Positions 26,075 through 34,434 of a DNA stretch of 54,098 nucleotides are shown piece by piece. The notes under the pieces were generated by a model. That model was given only the letters and a program-made list of their open reading frames with translations. It was not told the origin of the DNA and did not search any database. The stretch covers positions 1-54,098 of the forward strand of contig NZ_CAMLMJ010000027.1 in assembly GCF_946481145.1 (NCBI RefSeq). Direction: 5' to 3'. Position 1 is the stretch's first letter. Every line of letters starts with the position of its first letter. The stretch comes from an uncultured Sediminibacterium sp. GTDB taxonomy: Bacteria > Bacteroidota > Bacteroidia > Chitinophagales > Chitinophagaceae. The position numbers and the translations under genes were made by a program.

Positions 26075-26098
26075 TGTTGTTGTTTAGGCGACCAACAA
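26075..26098. repeat. right-hand GGCGACCAACAAC repeat of the orphan-gene islet
   Basis: GTTGTTGTTTAGGCGACCAACAAC is the inverted counterpart of the GTTGGTCGCC repeats at 24789-24840. It lies immediately after the barrel-like gene, so the two orphan genes sit between inverted copies. The next 60 nt up to the yifB stop hold pyrimidine-rich sequence without a recognised feature. Confidence 0.7.
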
Positions 26099-26160
26099 CG
26101 CGTGGGTTATTCTTTTCCTTTCATATTCCTTATTTCTCTGTTCCTTATTCCTCTGTTCTC

Positions 26161-27702
26161 TCACCCAGCCCATCCTTCACGATCAAGGCTGCGATAATGA
26201 ATCGCTTCTGCCAAATGCTCCGGTTGTATATCAGCACTCCCCGCTAGATCAGCAATCGTTCTGCTCACTTTTAAAATGCGATCATAGGCTCGTGCACTAA
26301 GGTTTAGCTTTTCCATGGCACGCTTGAGTAAGTTTTCTCCCACATTGCTGATGCGACAAATTTCCCTGAGTTGTTTACTGCTCATTTGGGCATTGGCATA
26401 TACACCGTTCTCACCATTATATCGAGCTGCTTGTATTTCTCGAGCTTTAATAACACGCTCACGAATCGCTGCTGAGTCTTCTCCGTTTTGTTGGTTGCTC
26501 AGTTCACTGAAAGCAACGGGTGTAACTTCTACATGCAGATCAATCCTGTCTAATAAGGGACCGGAAACTTTGTTTAAATATTTCTGCACAATACCCGGTC
26601 CGCAGGTACATTCTTTTTCAGGGTGGTTGTAGTATCCACAAGGGCAAGGATTCATCGAAGCTATCAACATGAAATTCGCTGGAAAATCCAGGGCAATTTT
26701 AGCCCTCGATATAGTTACCCTTCTTTCCTCCATGGGCTGACGCATCACTTCAAGAACGGTTCTTTTAAATTCTGGCAACTCATCTAAGAATAAAACACCA
26801 TTATGCGCTAAAGATATTTCACCCGGCTGCGGAACACCACCACCACCTACAAGGGCAACATCACTAATGGTATGATGCGGTGACCTGAAAGGCCGCTTAC
26901 TAATCAGTGCACTATGCTCAGGAAGCTTACCAGCGACACTATGAATTTTTGTAGTTTCCAGTGCTTCCTGTAAACTAAGCGGTGGCAGAATGGTTGGTAA
27001 ACGTTTTGCCAGCATAGTCTTACCCGCCCCCGGCGGACCAATTAAAATGGCGTTATGTCCACCAGCCGCCGCAATCTCCAATGCCCGTTTGATGTTTTCC
27101 TGTCCCTTTACGTCTGTAAAATCGAATTCAAACTGGTACTGGTCATTGAAAAATTCTTCACGGGTATTAACAACTACAGGTTGAAGGCTGTTTTCATCTT
27201 TAAAAAATTCCACAACCGTCTTAAGATGATCAACACCATAAACCTGCAGGTTATTTACCATTCCCGCTTCCCGGGCATTCGCCATAGGTACTATCAATCC
27301 TTTATAACCCTCTTTTCTGGCTTGAATGGCAATGGGTAAAGCTCCTTTAATCGGTTGTATACTTCCATCCAGACTCAATTCTCCCATGATTACATAATCT
27401 TTCAAAGCATCGGCATTATCTAATTGCTCACTCGCACCGAGAATACCTAATGCTATCGGAAGGTCAAAAGATGAACCTGATTTTCTGATGTCTGCCGGAG
27501 CAAGATTTACCACCAGTTTAATCCGAGGCATATCATACCCATTGGTTTTAATGGCACTCTCTGTGCGCTGTAAGCTTTCCCTGACTGCATTATCAGGTAA
27601 CCCAACAATCTGGTAGCCCTGCCCTGCACTCACATTTACTTCAACTGTTATCGTAATGGCCTCAACACCATAAACAGCACTACCAAAAGTTTTTACAAGC
27701 AT
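26161..27702 (-). CDS. YifB family Mg-chelatase-like AAA ATPase
   Basis: This 513-residue protein belongs to the YifB/ComM family. The N-terminal ChlI-like domain begins LVKTFGSAVYGVEAITITVEVNV and includes GLPDNAVRESLQRTESA. The AAA+ core has Walker A IGPPGAGKTMLAKRLP and a second motif GVLFLDELPEFKR, and carries SMNPCPCGYYNHPEKECTCG, a Cys-rich segment typical of the family. ComM is a helicase that promotes branch migration during natural transformation, so a similar role in DNA uptake or recombination is a reasonable inference. An upstream purine-rich stretch holds no clear promoter. Family call is secure. Confidence 0.94.
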   Translation of the reverse strand: MLVKTFGSAVYGVEAITITVEVNVSAGQGYQIVGLPDNAVRESLQRTESAIKTNGYDMPRIKLVVNLAPADIRKSGSSFDLPIALGILGASEQLDNADALKDYVIMGELSLDGSIQPIKGALPIAIQARKEGYKGLIVPMANAREAGMVNNLQVYGVDHLKTVVEFFKDENSLQPVVVNTREEFFNDQYQFEFDFTDVKGQENIKRALEIAAAGGHNAILIGPPGAGKTMLAKRLPTILPPLSLQEALETTKIHSVAGKLPEHSALISKRPFRSPHHTISDVALVGGGGVPQPGEISLAHNGVLFLDELPEFKRTVLEVMRQPMEERRVTISRAKIALDFPANFMLIASMNPCPCGYYNHPEKECTCGPGIVQKYLNKVSGPLLDRIDLHVEVTPVAFSELSNQQNGEDSAAIRERVIKAREIQAARYNGENGVYANAQMSSKQLREICRISNVGENLLKRAMEKLNLSARAYDRILKVSRTIADLAGSADIQPEHLAEAIHYRSLDREGWAG

Positions 27703-27812
27703 GAATGAAATTCAAAAGTGAAAAATAAAAATTCAAAACGAGGGTAAGATAGGGAAGAGTAGGAAAGAAAAAATGAAATGAGGGGAAATACGGGGGACTT
27801 ATACTTGAAAAT

Positions 27813-27840
27813 GGCAGATGTCAGATGGCAGATCTCAGAT
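27813..27840. repeat. left GTCAGAT arm flanking the four-helix-bundle gene
   Basis: GGCAGAT, GTCAGAT, GGCAGAT, CTCAGAT in perfect phase. Together with the ATCTGAC/ATTTGCC/ATTTGAC arm at 28266-28293 it forms an inverted pair whose loop contains a complete gene. The words match those at 7.45, 24.7 and 50.9 kb. Confidence 0.88.
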
Positions 27841-27888
27841 TTGTATGTCGGAATTGATGGATTACAAGAGGGTCGCAGTGGAAGTTGA

Positions 27889-27896
27889 TATTTTTG
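27889..27896 (+). promoter_or_regulatory. TATTTTTG box before the four-helix-bundle gene
   Basis: A perfect TAnnTTTG match ends 9 nt before the ATG at 27906. It lies inside the repeat-bounded loop, so the gene appears to carry its own promoter within the element. Confidence 0.5.
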
Positions 27897-27905
27897 ATTT
27901 AAAAA

Positions 27906-28265
27906 ATGGATAGACAAATACTTGAGCAACGAACAAAGCAATTTCATATTGATGTGATCAGATTATGTTTATTGTTACCTAAGAATAATGTGGGGTATGA
28001 AATAGGAAAACAACTCATTCGATCAGCTGGCTCTGTAGCTGCTAATTATAGGTCGTCGAAGAGGGCAAAATCTATGTTAGATTTTATTTATAAAATTGAA
28101 ATTGTTTTGGAGGAGGCAGATGAATCTTTATACTGGTTACAAATAATTAAAGAAGTAGCGATAATTCAGAATCATAACATCAAATCATTGATTCAAGAAG
28201 CCCATGAACTAACTGCCATATTCTCCGCAACAACCAAAACTGCCAAAAGCAAAATAAAAAAATAA
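27906..28265 (+). CDS. four-helix-bundle protein, 23S rRNA IVP family
   Basis: The 119-residue basic, helical protein belongs to the family of 23S rRNA intervening-sequence proteins (TIGR02436, PF05635). Recognisable segments are LEQRTKQFHIDVIRL, IRSAGSVAANYRSSKRAKS and IVLEEADESLYWLQII. Family members are encoded inside intervening sequences of 23S rRNA genes in some bacteria and are relatives of Avd from diversity-generating retroelements; their biochemical role is unclear, with nucleic-acid binding likely. Here the gene lies between inverted GTCAGAT heptamer arms, the right arm starting 1 nt after the stop. No reverse transcriptase or rRNA is near. It may be part of the repeat's own biology. 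Confidence 0.9.
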   Translation: MDRQILEQRTKQFHIDVIRLCLLLPKNNVGYEIGKQLIRSAGSVAANYRSSKRAKSMLDFIYKIEIVLEEADESLYWLQIIKEVAIIQNHNIKSLIQEAHELTAIFSATTKTAKSKIKK

Positions 28266-28293
28266 ATCTGACATTTGCCATTTGACATCCAAC
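28266..28293. repeat. right ATCTGAC arm flanking the four-helix-bundle gene
   Basis: ATCTGAC, ATTTGCC, ATTTGAC, ATCCAAC begin 1 nt after the stop of the four-helix-bundle gene. The arm is inverted relative to 27813-27840 and lies just before the 3' end of the MutS-like gene. Confidence 0.88.
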
Positions 28294-28303
28294 AATCTCC
28301 TCC

Positions 28304-29617
28304 CTACAGTTTCTGCAACAACTCCACCACTCCCTCTTTTCTTAAAATCAAGTATCCAAGTCTGTCGTTGCTGATGCCTTCTTTGAGTTGGTAGCTGAAA
28401 ATTAGTTGATCGTCACTAACACTTGTTTCGAAATAACGGAACTGGATATTGCTATGCTGTTGTAAAGCATCACCAATTTCATATAAGTGGGTGGATAGAA
28501 TAAATAGTACATTTTTCATTTTTCGTAATCCCTCTATCACAGTACTGCTGCATTTCATGGCATCTTGTACATTGGTGCCTTTGAAGAGTTCGTCTATGAG
28601 AATAAGCCAGTTCTTTCCATCACTTATTTTTTGAATGGTATTTCTGATTCTCTGTACCTCATTAAAGAAATAACTTTCTCCTTTGATGATATTATCTACA
28701 ACATTGATATTACTTAATAAGCCATCGAATAAACTCATTTGCATTTTTTGAGCGGGTACGCCCATACCCAGATGCGCCAGGTAAACACTTACGCCTACAG
28801 CTTTGATAAAAGTGCTTTTACCAGCCATATTAGCTCCGGTGAGGAATAGGAAATTTTTTTCGCGGCTTAACTCTACGTCATATGATACCGGTATCTGTAA
28901 TAATGGGTGATATAAGGCTGATGCTTCTACGTAAGGCTGCTCAGATTTCCGGATTTCAGGAAAGCAGAATGCATATTTTTTACAGGCAATACTTAATGAA
29001 AGAAATGCATCAATCCTGCTGTAAATGTCAATCAGTTCAAAGAACTGATTTTTGTAGTGAGATCGCACAAAATCTGCATAGCTGAGTATTCTCCAGTTAC
29101 TCAATCCTTCTTTACTTGCCTGACCCATTTCGGGGATCATGCCCTTGTTCAATAGCATTTCTATTCGATCGGCCCAAATGCGTAAATGCTTGCTGGTAGC
29201 ATTTTCTTTAAGTAGCTGAACAATTTCCTGCATTCCTTTTACAAAATCTATGCAATGACTAATCGTATACCTCGTTAAAGAAAAATCAGGGGCATTAAAT
29301 AGTTTGTAGATAAAGCTGCTGAACACATTAGGTTGCGTCGGATATTTATTAATCTGTGATTCATAAAACCTGGCAATTACCATGATGGTACCATTGGTGA
29401 TGGTAATTGGCCAACGATCAATTAAAGGAATGAGGTCACGAATAGTTTGCTGATTGTTTTCAATCGCCTCAACTGTAGATAAAGGCTTGGCCACCATGTC
29501 ATAGAGATATTCCCTACCACCAGTTGTTTGTGTATGATCCAAAAAATGAACAACGGATAATTCTTCCTCACTATGAAATATGGAAAGATCGGCAAGTGTA
29601 GTTTTGTCTATCTGCAT
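28304..29617 (-). CDS. MutS-related ATPase
   Basis: This 437-residue protein carries the core (domain III-like helical region) and ATPase domain V of the MutS family without the mismatch-recognition domain. Walker A is LTGANMAGKSTFIKAVG, Walker B lies in WLILIDELFKGTNVQDA and the signature is ILSTHLYEIGDAL. Such short MutS homologues are common in Bacteroidota and are not expected to find mismatches; they may act on branched DNA. The start is supported by TAACTTTA ending 4 nt before the ATG. The four-helix-bundle gene and its repeat arms lie downstream and an octamer array lies upstream. The family is firm, the function open. Confidence 0.9.
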   Translation of the reverse strand: MQIDKTTLADLSIFHSEEELSVVHFLDHTQTTGGREYLYDMVAKPLSTVEAIENNQQTIRDLIPLIDRWPITITNGTIMVIARFYESQINKYPTQPNVFSSFIYKLFNAPDFSLTRYTISHCIDFVKGMQEIVQLLKENATSKHLRIWADRIEMLLNKGMIPEMGQASKEGLSNWRILSYADFVRSHYKNQFFELIDIYSRIDAFLSLSIACKKYAFCFPEIRKSEQPYVEASALYHPLLQIPVSYDVELSREKNFLFLTGANMAGKSTFIKAVGVSVYLAHLGMGVPAQKMQMSLFDGLLSNINVVDNIIKGESYFFNEVQRIRNTIQKISDGKNWLILIDELFKGTNVQDAMKCSSTVIEGLRKMKNVLFILSTHLYEIGDALQQHSNIQFRYFETSVSDDQLIFSYQLKEGISNDRLGYLILRKEGVVELLQKL

Positions 29618-29634
29618 CTGTTAAAGTTAAGAAA

Positions 29635-29932
29635 GTCCGGAAGTCGGAAAGACCGGAAGTCCGAAAGATGAAGGTTTATTTTTTAATAAGCTACTGTTTA
29701 AAAAGTTTTAGTAACTAAACAATCGAGAAAAAGCTTAGCATGATAATGTATACGTATGGATTGGACAGGGACTTTCTTGATTATGATGATTTATCATGAA
29801 AGATCATGAAAATCTGTGTTCCATACTCACCCTTCCATGTCTGTGGTTAAACAAAAACATACAGCAATACAAGGAAGGGATCTATACACCATCTATATAA
29901 CTTCCGGACTTCCGGTCATCGGACTTTCCGAC
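29635..29932. repeat. composite element: inverted octamer arms GTCCGGAA around an ATCATGA core
   Basis: Octamers GTCCGGAA, GTCGGAAA, GACCGGAA, GTCCGAAA (29635-29666) are mirrored by TTCCGGAC, TTCCGGTC, ATCGGAC, TTTCCGAC (29902-29932). Between them, near 29785-29820, is a variant of the shared core (GATTTATCATGAAAGATCATGAAAATCTGTGTT). The element fills the gap between the MutS-like gene and the pyrC stop, and no gene is seen in it. Confidence 0.85.
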
Positions 29933-29939
29933 TTAACCT

Positions 29940-31280
29940 CTATCGCTCAAACCCCAACCTCATCCCTTTCTTAGATTCATCAAATACCCCTTTTCCATAT
30001 ACAGGATGACCATTTACAAAAGTATATTCAACAGTAGCTGGAATAAATTGTCCTTCTAAAGGGCTCCAGCCGCATTTATAGAGAATATTATCTTTCTTAA
30101 TAGTATAACCTTCATTCATGTTAACCAGTACCAGGTCAGCATAATAACCTTCCCTGATAAAGCCCCGGTCCTTTATCTGAAAACAGGTAGCTACTGCATG
30201 ACTCATTTTCTCTACCACTTTCTCAATACTGATCTTTCCTTCTTTTACATAGTGCAGCATTAGTCCAAGGGAATGTTGCACCAACGGTAAGCCTGCATGT
30301 GCATGTTCATAGTCTTCCAGCTTCTCAGCCCAGGTATGTGGGGCATGATCGGTGGCGATAACATCCAGGCGATCGTCGAGTAATGCTTCCCAAAGAGCTT
30401 TACGGTTATGCGGCGCTTTAATTGCAGGATTGCATTTAATCTGGTTGCCCAGTCTAGCATAATCATCACTGGTAAAATGCAGGTGGTGCACACATACTTC
30501 AGAAGTGATTCTTTTTTCTGCCAGTGGCAGCATATTGCCAAATAGCTGTAACTCTTTTTCAGTGGTGATATGTAGTATATGCAAACGGGTATTATATTTC
30601 TTAGCGTATTGTATGGCTTTGAAAGATGATTCAAAGCAAGCATCTTCGTTTCTTATGATTGGGTGATCTGCAGGCTCCAGTATTCCTTTCTGTGCTTTTA
30701 GTGCCTGGAAATTTTGTTTGATGATACTTTCTTCTTCGCAATGGGTAGCAATCAATAATTCAGACCCTGCAAATACTTTTTCCAACACCAGCGGATTATC
30801 TACCAGCAGGTTGCCGGTGGATGATCCCATAAATATTTTCACACCACATATCTCGTTCTTCTTATCATTGGTACGTAATATCTCTTCCAGGTTATCATTG
30901 GATGTTCCCATGAAGAAGGAATAATTAGCCAGCGAAGTATTCTTTCCTGTTTCATATTTCTGCTCCAATAAATCATGGGTAAATGCCGGTGGACTGGTAT
31001 TCGGCATTTCCATAAAACTGGTTACACCTCCGGCAACTGCGGCTTTAGCTTCGGTGTAGATGGTTGCTTTATGGGTTAAACCTGGTTCCCGAAAATGTAC
31101 CTGGTCATCTATTACGCCTGGTAATAATAATTGGTTACTGCCATCTATTTCAATGGCATTTATAGCTGGACTCAGGTTGGCGCCGATTTGTTCGATACGT
31201 GCATTCCTGATCCATACATCGCCATAAGTTATACTGCCTTCGTTTACGATGCCAGCATTTTTAATGATATAATCCTTCAT
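29940..31280 (-). CDS. pyrC: dihydroorotase, class I-like
   Basis: Dihydroorotase closes carbamoyl-aspartate to dihydroorotate in pyrimidine synthesis. The 446-residue cytoplasmic amidohydrolase has the family start ending LLLPGVIDDQVHFREPGLTH, the segments KAAVAGGVTSFMEMPNT and LHILHITTEKE, and the metal-binding Asp in IATDHAPH. The usual HxH of the first motif reads QVH, so one metal ligand is replaced by Gln; I believe this is usual in the Bacteroidota branch. The ATG at 31280 is favoured over a start 27 nt upstream. It is the last gene of ubiE / porT / pyrC. Identification is strong. Confidence 0.92.
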   Translation of the reverse strand: MKDYIIKNAGIVNEGSITYGDVWIRNARIEQIGANLSPAINAIEIDGSNQLLLPGVIDDQVHFREPGLTHKATIYTEAKAAVAGGVTSFMEMPNTSPPAFTHDLLEQKYETGKNTSLANYSFFMGTSNDNLEEILRTNDKKNEICGVKIFMGSSTGNLLVDNPLVLEKVFAGSELLIATHCEEESIIKQNFQALKAQKGILEPADHPIIRNEDACFESSFKAIQYAKKYNTRLHILHITTEKELQLFGNMLPLAEKRITSEVCVHHLHFTSDDYARLGNQIKCNPAIKAPHNRKALWEALLDDRLDVIATDHAPHTWAEKLEDYEHAHAGLPLVQHSLGLMLHYVKEGKISIEKVVEKMSHAVATCFQIKDRGFIREGYYADLVLVNMNEGYTIKKDNILYKCGWSPLEGQFIPATVEYTFVNGHPVYGKGVFDESKKGMRLGFER

Positions 31281-31337
31281 AACAAAGATTGCCTTTGTGG
31301 CAAGCAATGCAATTTATTACATCATTCTCACTAAACC

Positions 31338-32057
31338 TTAATCTTCGAGGTGAATGGAGAAAATGATCATGCGCGACTGAATTTTGTCGAGCACATTGGA
31401 GAAGCGCAGGGTAGGGTCGTATTGATGGATATTGGACAACCCATAACTGAATTTTATTTCCGGAGATACGGTAACAAAAGGCAGGTAAAAGTTGAAGCCA
31501 ATGCCAGCCTCAAAACCAAAATCATTTCTTTTCAGCTTTAATAGATCTTCAGATAATCGGGCTGCTGAATTGGAAGAAAGATCCGTATCCAACTTAATAC
31601 CACCAAGCAGGTATGTTTTAAAATTGCCAATTCTATCTGAATTGAATTTAAAATGAAGGGGTAAGCTGATCAGGGTAGCTGGCAGTGTTTGTCTTTGAAG
31701 CGCCGCTTCTCCAGGTCGGGGTTTACCCAAACTATAATCAATGTATTTTGACCCGCCGATAATTAGTTGGGGATTTGCACGGAATTCAAGGTGGTCGGTC
31801 ATTTTTACCGTGGCTAGTAATCCCATGGTAATACCACCACTAGAACCAGGTCGTACCGCCAGAATCGAATCATTTTGTAAAAAAAGAGGTGATTTCTGCT
31901 GGTGTAAAAAGGAGCTGTTATAACCTAGGGTAAGACCAAAATAATAAGGCAGGTCATCGTGGTTTGGACGATAACGCTGTTTCTGTGCCATAACAGCCAG
32001 TGTACAGGTAATAAAGAGAGATAGCAGGATTACTTGCTTCCGCAATAAATGGTGCAT
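31338..32057 (-). CDS. porT: PorT family protein (type IX secretion/gliding)
   Basis: This 239-residue outer-membrane protein has a signal peptide (ILLSLFITCTLAVMAQ) and a beta-barrel of eight or so strands. The start of the mature part, LPYYFGLTLGYNSSFLH, and the GGITMGLLATVKMTDHLEFRANP block are characteristic of PorT. In Porphyromonas and flavobacteria PorT is needed for type IX secretion and gliding. The gene overlaps the 3' end of ubiE by 28 nt in another frame, which implies co-transcription. With the PorP-like gene at 41.9 kb it indicates a type IX system in this genome. Confidence 0.9.
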   Translation of the reverse strand: MHHLLRKQVILLSLFITCTLAVMAQKQRYRPNHDDLPYYFGLTLGYNSSFLHQQKSPLFLQNDSILAVRPGSSGGITMGLLATVKMTDHLEFRANPQLIIGGSKYIDYSLGKPRPGEAALQRQTLPATLISLPLHFKFNSDRIGNFKTYLLGGIKLDTDLSSNSAARLSEDLLKLKRNDFGFEAGIGFNFYLPFVTVSPEIKFSYGLSNIHQYDPTLRFSNVLDKIQSRMIIFSIHLED

Positions 32058-32773
32058 ATTCCGAAACTGAGTTTTTTCAAATAAGTTTGGGTAAATCCTG
32101 CTTCATGCATAATATTTAAAAAATTCTGCCCTTCCGGAAAGGCTTGAACACTATCGTTCAGGTATTGGTAAGCATTTTTATTTTTAGCAAATAAGCCACC
32201 CACTCCAGGGGTAACTACATTGGTATAAAAGTCGCACAGTTTTCTGAACAATGGCTGACTCGGTCTTGAAAACTCCAGCACCACCAGTTTACCTCCTGGT
32301 TTTAGTACCCGGAACATTTCTGCCAAACCTTTATCCAGGTGTGCAAAGTTCCGAACACCAAAGGCCACGGTAATGGCATCGAAATGATTATCTGGAAAAT
32401 GAATGGTTTCACTGTCGCCTGTTTGAAGCTCAATTGCCTCATTCAATCCGAGTTTGGTTAGTTTTTCTCTACCCAAAGCCAACATTCCTTCAGAAATATC
32501 TATGCCAATGATCTTTTTGGTCTTCAATATCCTGTGTGTCATAATGGCTACATCTCCTGTGCCCGTAGCCACATCCAGTACCAGTTGAGGTTGAACGGCT
32601 TTTAACTGCCTGATGGCTTTTTTTCGCCATTGTACATCAACCCCTGCTGTGAGGAAACGATTCAGAAAATCGTACCTGAAAGCAATACTGTTAAACATCT
32701 CCGCCACCTGTTCCTTTTTACCCTGACCACTCTCCGGGTTAGGAACCACTTCGTCGTGCGCAAATTGTGCCAT
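32030..32773 (-). CDS. ubiE: demethylmenaquinone methyltransferase UbiE/MenG
   Basis: UbiE/MenG methylates demethylmenaquinone (and ubiquinone precursors where present) using S-adenosylmethionine; here menaquinone is the likely product. The 247-residue protein has the family motifs VAEMFNSIAFRYDFLNRFL, the SAM-binding DVATGTGDVAIM, and GVRNFAHLDKGLAEMFRVLKPGG. The ATG at 32773 is chosen because TATCTTTG ends 5 nt upstream and the extra 20 residues of the longer frame look unrelated. It begins the ubiE / porT / pyrC operon. Identification is secure. Confidence 0.96.
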   Translation of the reverse strand: MAQFAHDEVVPNPESGQGKKEQVAEMFNSIAFRYDFLNRFLTAGVDVQWRKKAIRQLKAVQPQLVLDVATGTGDVAIMTHRILKTKKIIGIDISEGMLALGREKLTKLGLNEAIELQTGDSETIHFPDNHFDAITVAFGVRNFAHLDKGLAEMFRVLKPGGKLVVLEFSRPSQPLFRKLCDFYTNVVTPGVGGLFAKNKNAYQYLNDSVQAFPEGQNFLNIMHEAGFTQTYLKKLSFGICTIYCGSK

Positions 32774-32778
32774 ATCGG

Positions 32779-32786
32779 CAAAGATA
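32779..32786 (-). promoter_or_regulatory. TATCTTTG box 5 nt before ubiE
   Basis: A perfect TAnnTTTG box on the minus strand ends 5 nt before the ubiE ATG, suggesting a leaderless transcript for the ubiE / porT / pyrC operon. Confidence 0.55.
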
Positions 32787-32906
32787 TTGAATTCCGGCCT
32801 GAAGGTCCGTGTTTGTAGACTTATACCGGCCAAATCAGGGGTTAATGTTTAGCAAATATTCGCTGTTCTGTGTTAAATCAGCTTAGAGTACTGTCTAGGG
32901 AATAGG

Positions 32907-33426
32907 CTGCAAGCTACAAGCTTCAAGCTGCAAGCCTTGATTCGTGGTTATTTTAGGCTTTCTGCTAATGATGAAATAAATTGGAGGCAAGCGTATTATA
33001 AACATAAATCTTACTGGGGAGAGGAAGTGCCTAATTAGTAGGCCTTCCCATTAAAACGAATAATTGCTGAAATCCTTAAACATGCACAAATCAAGGCTTG
33101 TAGCCATTGCTGTCCGGGGAAATTTAACCGCGAGCTGTAGGTGTCGCGTATAATGGCACACAGGTCTTCATGATTTTCAGGATTTATCATGATAGATCTT
33201 GAAAATCATGAAGATCCGTGTTCTATTAATAGCAGATAGTGCATTTACGACAACCAAATATTTCTTTAAGCAACTGACTTTAAATTTTCTAATTCGCAAG
33301 CCCACCTTTAATTTCATTAAAAGCAGAAAGCTTAGAATAAGCACGAATCAAGGCTTGCAGCTTGCGGCCTGCAGCTTGCAGCCAATTTTCCCCGGACAGT
33401 TCTGGCTTGAAGCTTGAAGCATGTAG
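32907..33426. repeat. 520-bp composite inverted element (copy A)
   Basis: It fills the 740-nt gap between ubiE and rsgA. Heptamers CTGCAAG, CTACAAG, CTTCAAG, CTGCAAG (32907-32934) are mirrored by CTTGCAG, CTTGCGG, CCTGCAG, CTTGCAG (33354-33381) and further CTTGAAG words to 33426. Directly inside, CCTTGATTCGTG and a TTTAGGCTTTCTGCT segment pair with AGCAGAAAGCTTAGAATAAGCACGAATCAAGG. CTGTCCGGGGAAATTT lies at 33110-33125 and its inverse at 33386-33399. A GATTTATCATGAT core with 17/18-nt paired arms spans about 33168-33215. Parts recur at 47.1-47.4 and 51.7-51.9 kb. Confidence 0.9.
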
Positions 33427-33510
33427 CTAATCGCCCTTTTTAGCTGCCTTGCTTTCAAGCCCCCATATAGATACGTTAAAACCCATAACCGCGTATTATC
33501 TTCGTGGCTC

Positions 33511-34434
33511 ATGAAAGCCAGAATTTATAAATCTACGGGTAGTTGGTATGTGGCCAAAGCTGAAAACGGGGAAACCTATCAAGCACGTATCAAAGGGGTC
33601 ATGAAAATAGAGGGTATTACCTCTACCAATCCTATTGCGGTAGGTGATGAAGTGGAAATGGAGATCGAAGCTATTCAGGAAGAATCGGCAATCATCAGTG
33701 AGATTTATGACCGGAAAAATTATGTGGCAAGGGTGTCTCCCCATAATAAACACCAACATCATATAATAGCTTCTAATCTCGACCAGAGCCTGTTATTTGT
33801 TACCCTGAAAGATCCTAAAACATCACAGGGTTTTATGGATCGCTTTTTAATTTCTTGTGAAGCTTTTCATGTACCCGCCATCATAGTTTTCAATAAGGCG
33901 GATCTCTATAAAAAGAAAGAGTTAGAGAAATTTGAGCGGCTGAAAGAAATTTATGAAGCTATCGGTTATATTGTTTTATTGTGCAGTGTGGCAGAACAAA
34001 GAGGATTGGAAGAAGTAAAAGCATTGTTGCATAATAAGGTTTCCTTACTCAGTGGACATAGTGGCGTTGGTAAGTCTACGTTTATTAATGCGCTATTCCC
34101 TGAATTCAAACTACGCACACAGGAAGTAAGTGGATGGAGCGGAAAAGGATTACATACCACCACTTTCGCAGAAATGTTCGACCTGCCAGGTGGTGGACAA
34201 ATAATTGATACCCCCGGTATTCGTGAGCTAGGTATTGTTGATGTAAGCAAAGAAGAACTCGCGCACTATTTCCCCGAAATGCGGGACCGCATACAAAACT
34301 GCCAGTTTAATAACTGCATGCACATTGAAGAACCCAACTGCGGGATCAAGAAGGCCGTAATAGATGGAATCATTTCCGAAGAAAGATATATCAGCTATCG
34401 TACTATTTTGGATACGATGGAGGAGGAATGGTGA
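33511..34434 (+). CDS. rsgA: ribosome small-subunit GTPase RsgA
   Basis: RsgA is a circularly permuted GTPase that checks late assembly of the 30S subunit. The 307-residue protein has an N-terminal OB fold and then the permuted G motifs: NKAD (G4) at 128-131, GHSGVGKST (G1) at 182-190 and DTPG (G3) at 233-236. A C-terminal zinc site is formed by Cys264, Cys269, His271 and Cys277. TATCTTCG ends 6 nt before the ATG. The stop TGA is within a GTGAATG heptamer, so the final Trp-stop is shared with the repeat. It converges on the aminotransferase gene. Identification is secure. Confidence 0.96.
   Translation: MKARIYKSTGSWYVAKAENGETYQARIKGVMKIEGITSTNPIAVGDEVEMEIEAIQEESAIISEIYDRKNYVARVSPHNKHQHHIIASNLDQSLLFVTLKDPKTSQGFMDRFLISCEAFHVPAIIVFNKADLYKKKELEKFERLKEIYEAIGYIVLLCSVAEQRGLEEVKALLHNKVSLLSGHSGVGKSTFINALFPEFKLRTQEVSGWSGKGLHTTTFAEMFDLPGGGQIIDTPGIRELGIVDVSKEELAHYFPEMRDRIQNCQFNNCMHIEEPNCGIKKAVIDGIISEERYISYRTILDTMEEEW

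Noticed and set aside
27906..28265. Four-helix-bundle protein as Avd of a diversity-generating retroelement
   Set aside because: No reverse transcriptase, template repeat or variable repeat is seen nearby. The IVP family relation is enough to explain the similarity.
33199..33417. Open frame with Met-Lys-Ile start, conserved in frame with one at 47202-47513 and with a short one in copy C
   Set aside because: Six of the eight codon differences I compared between copies A and B change the amino acid, and the frames drift apart after about 30 codons into the heptamer words. This fits a conserved DNA repeat and not a selected peptide.
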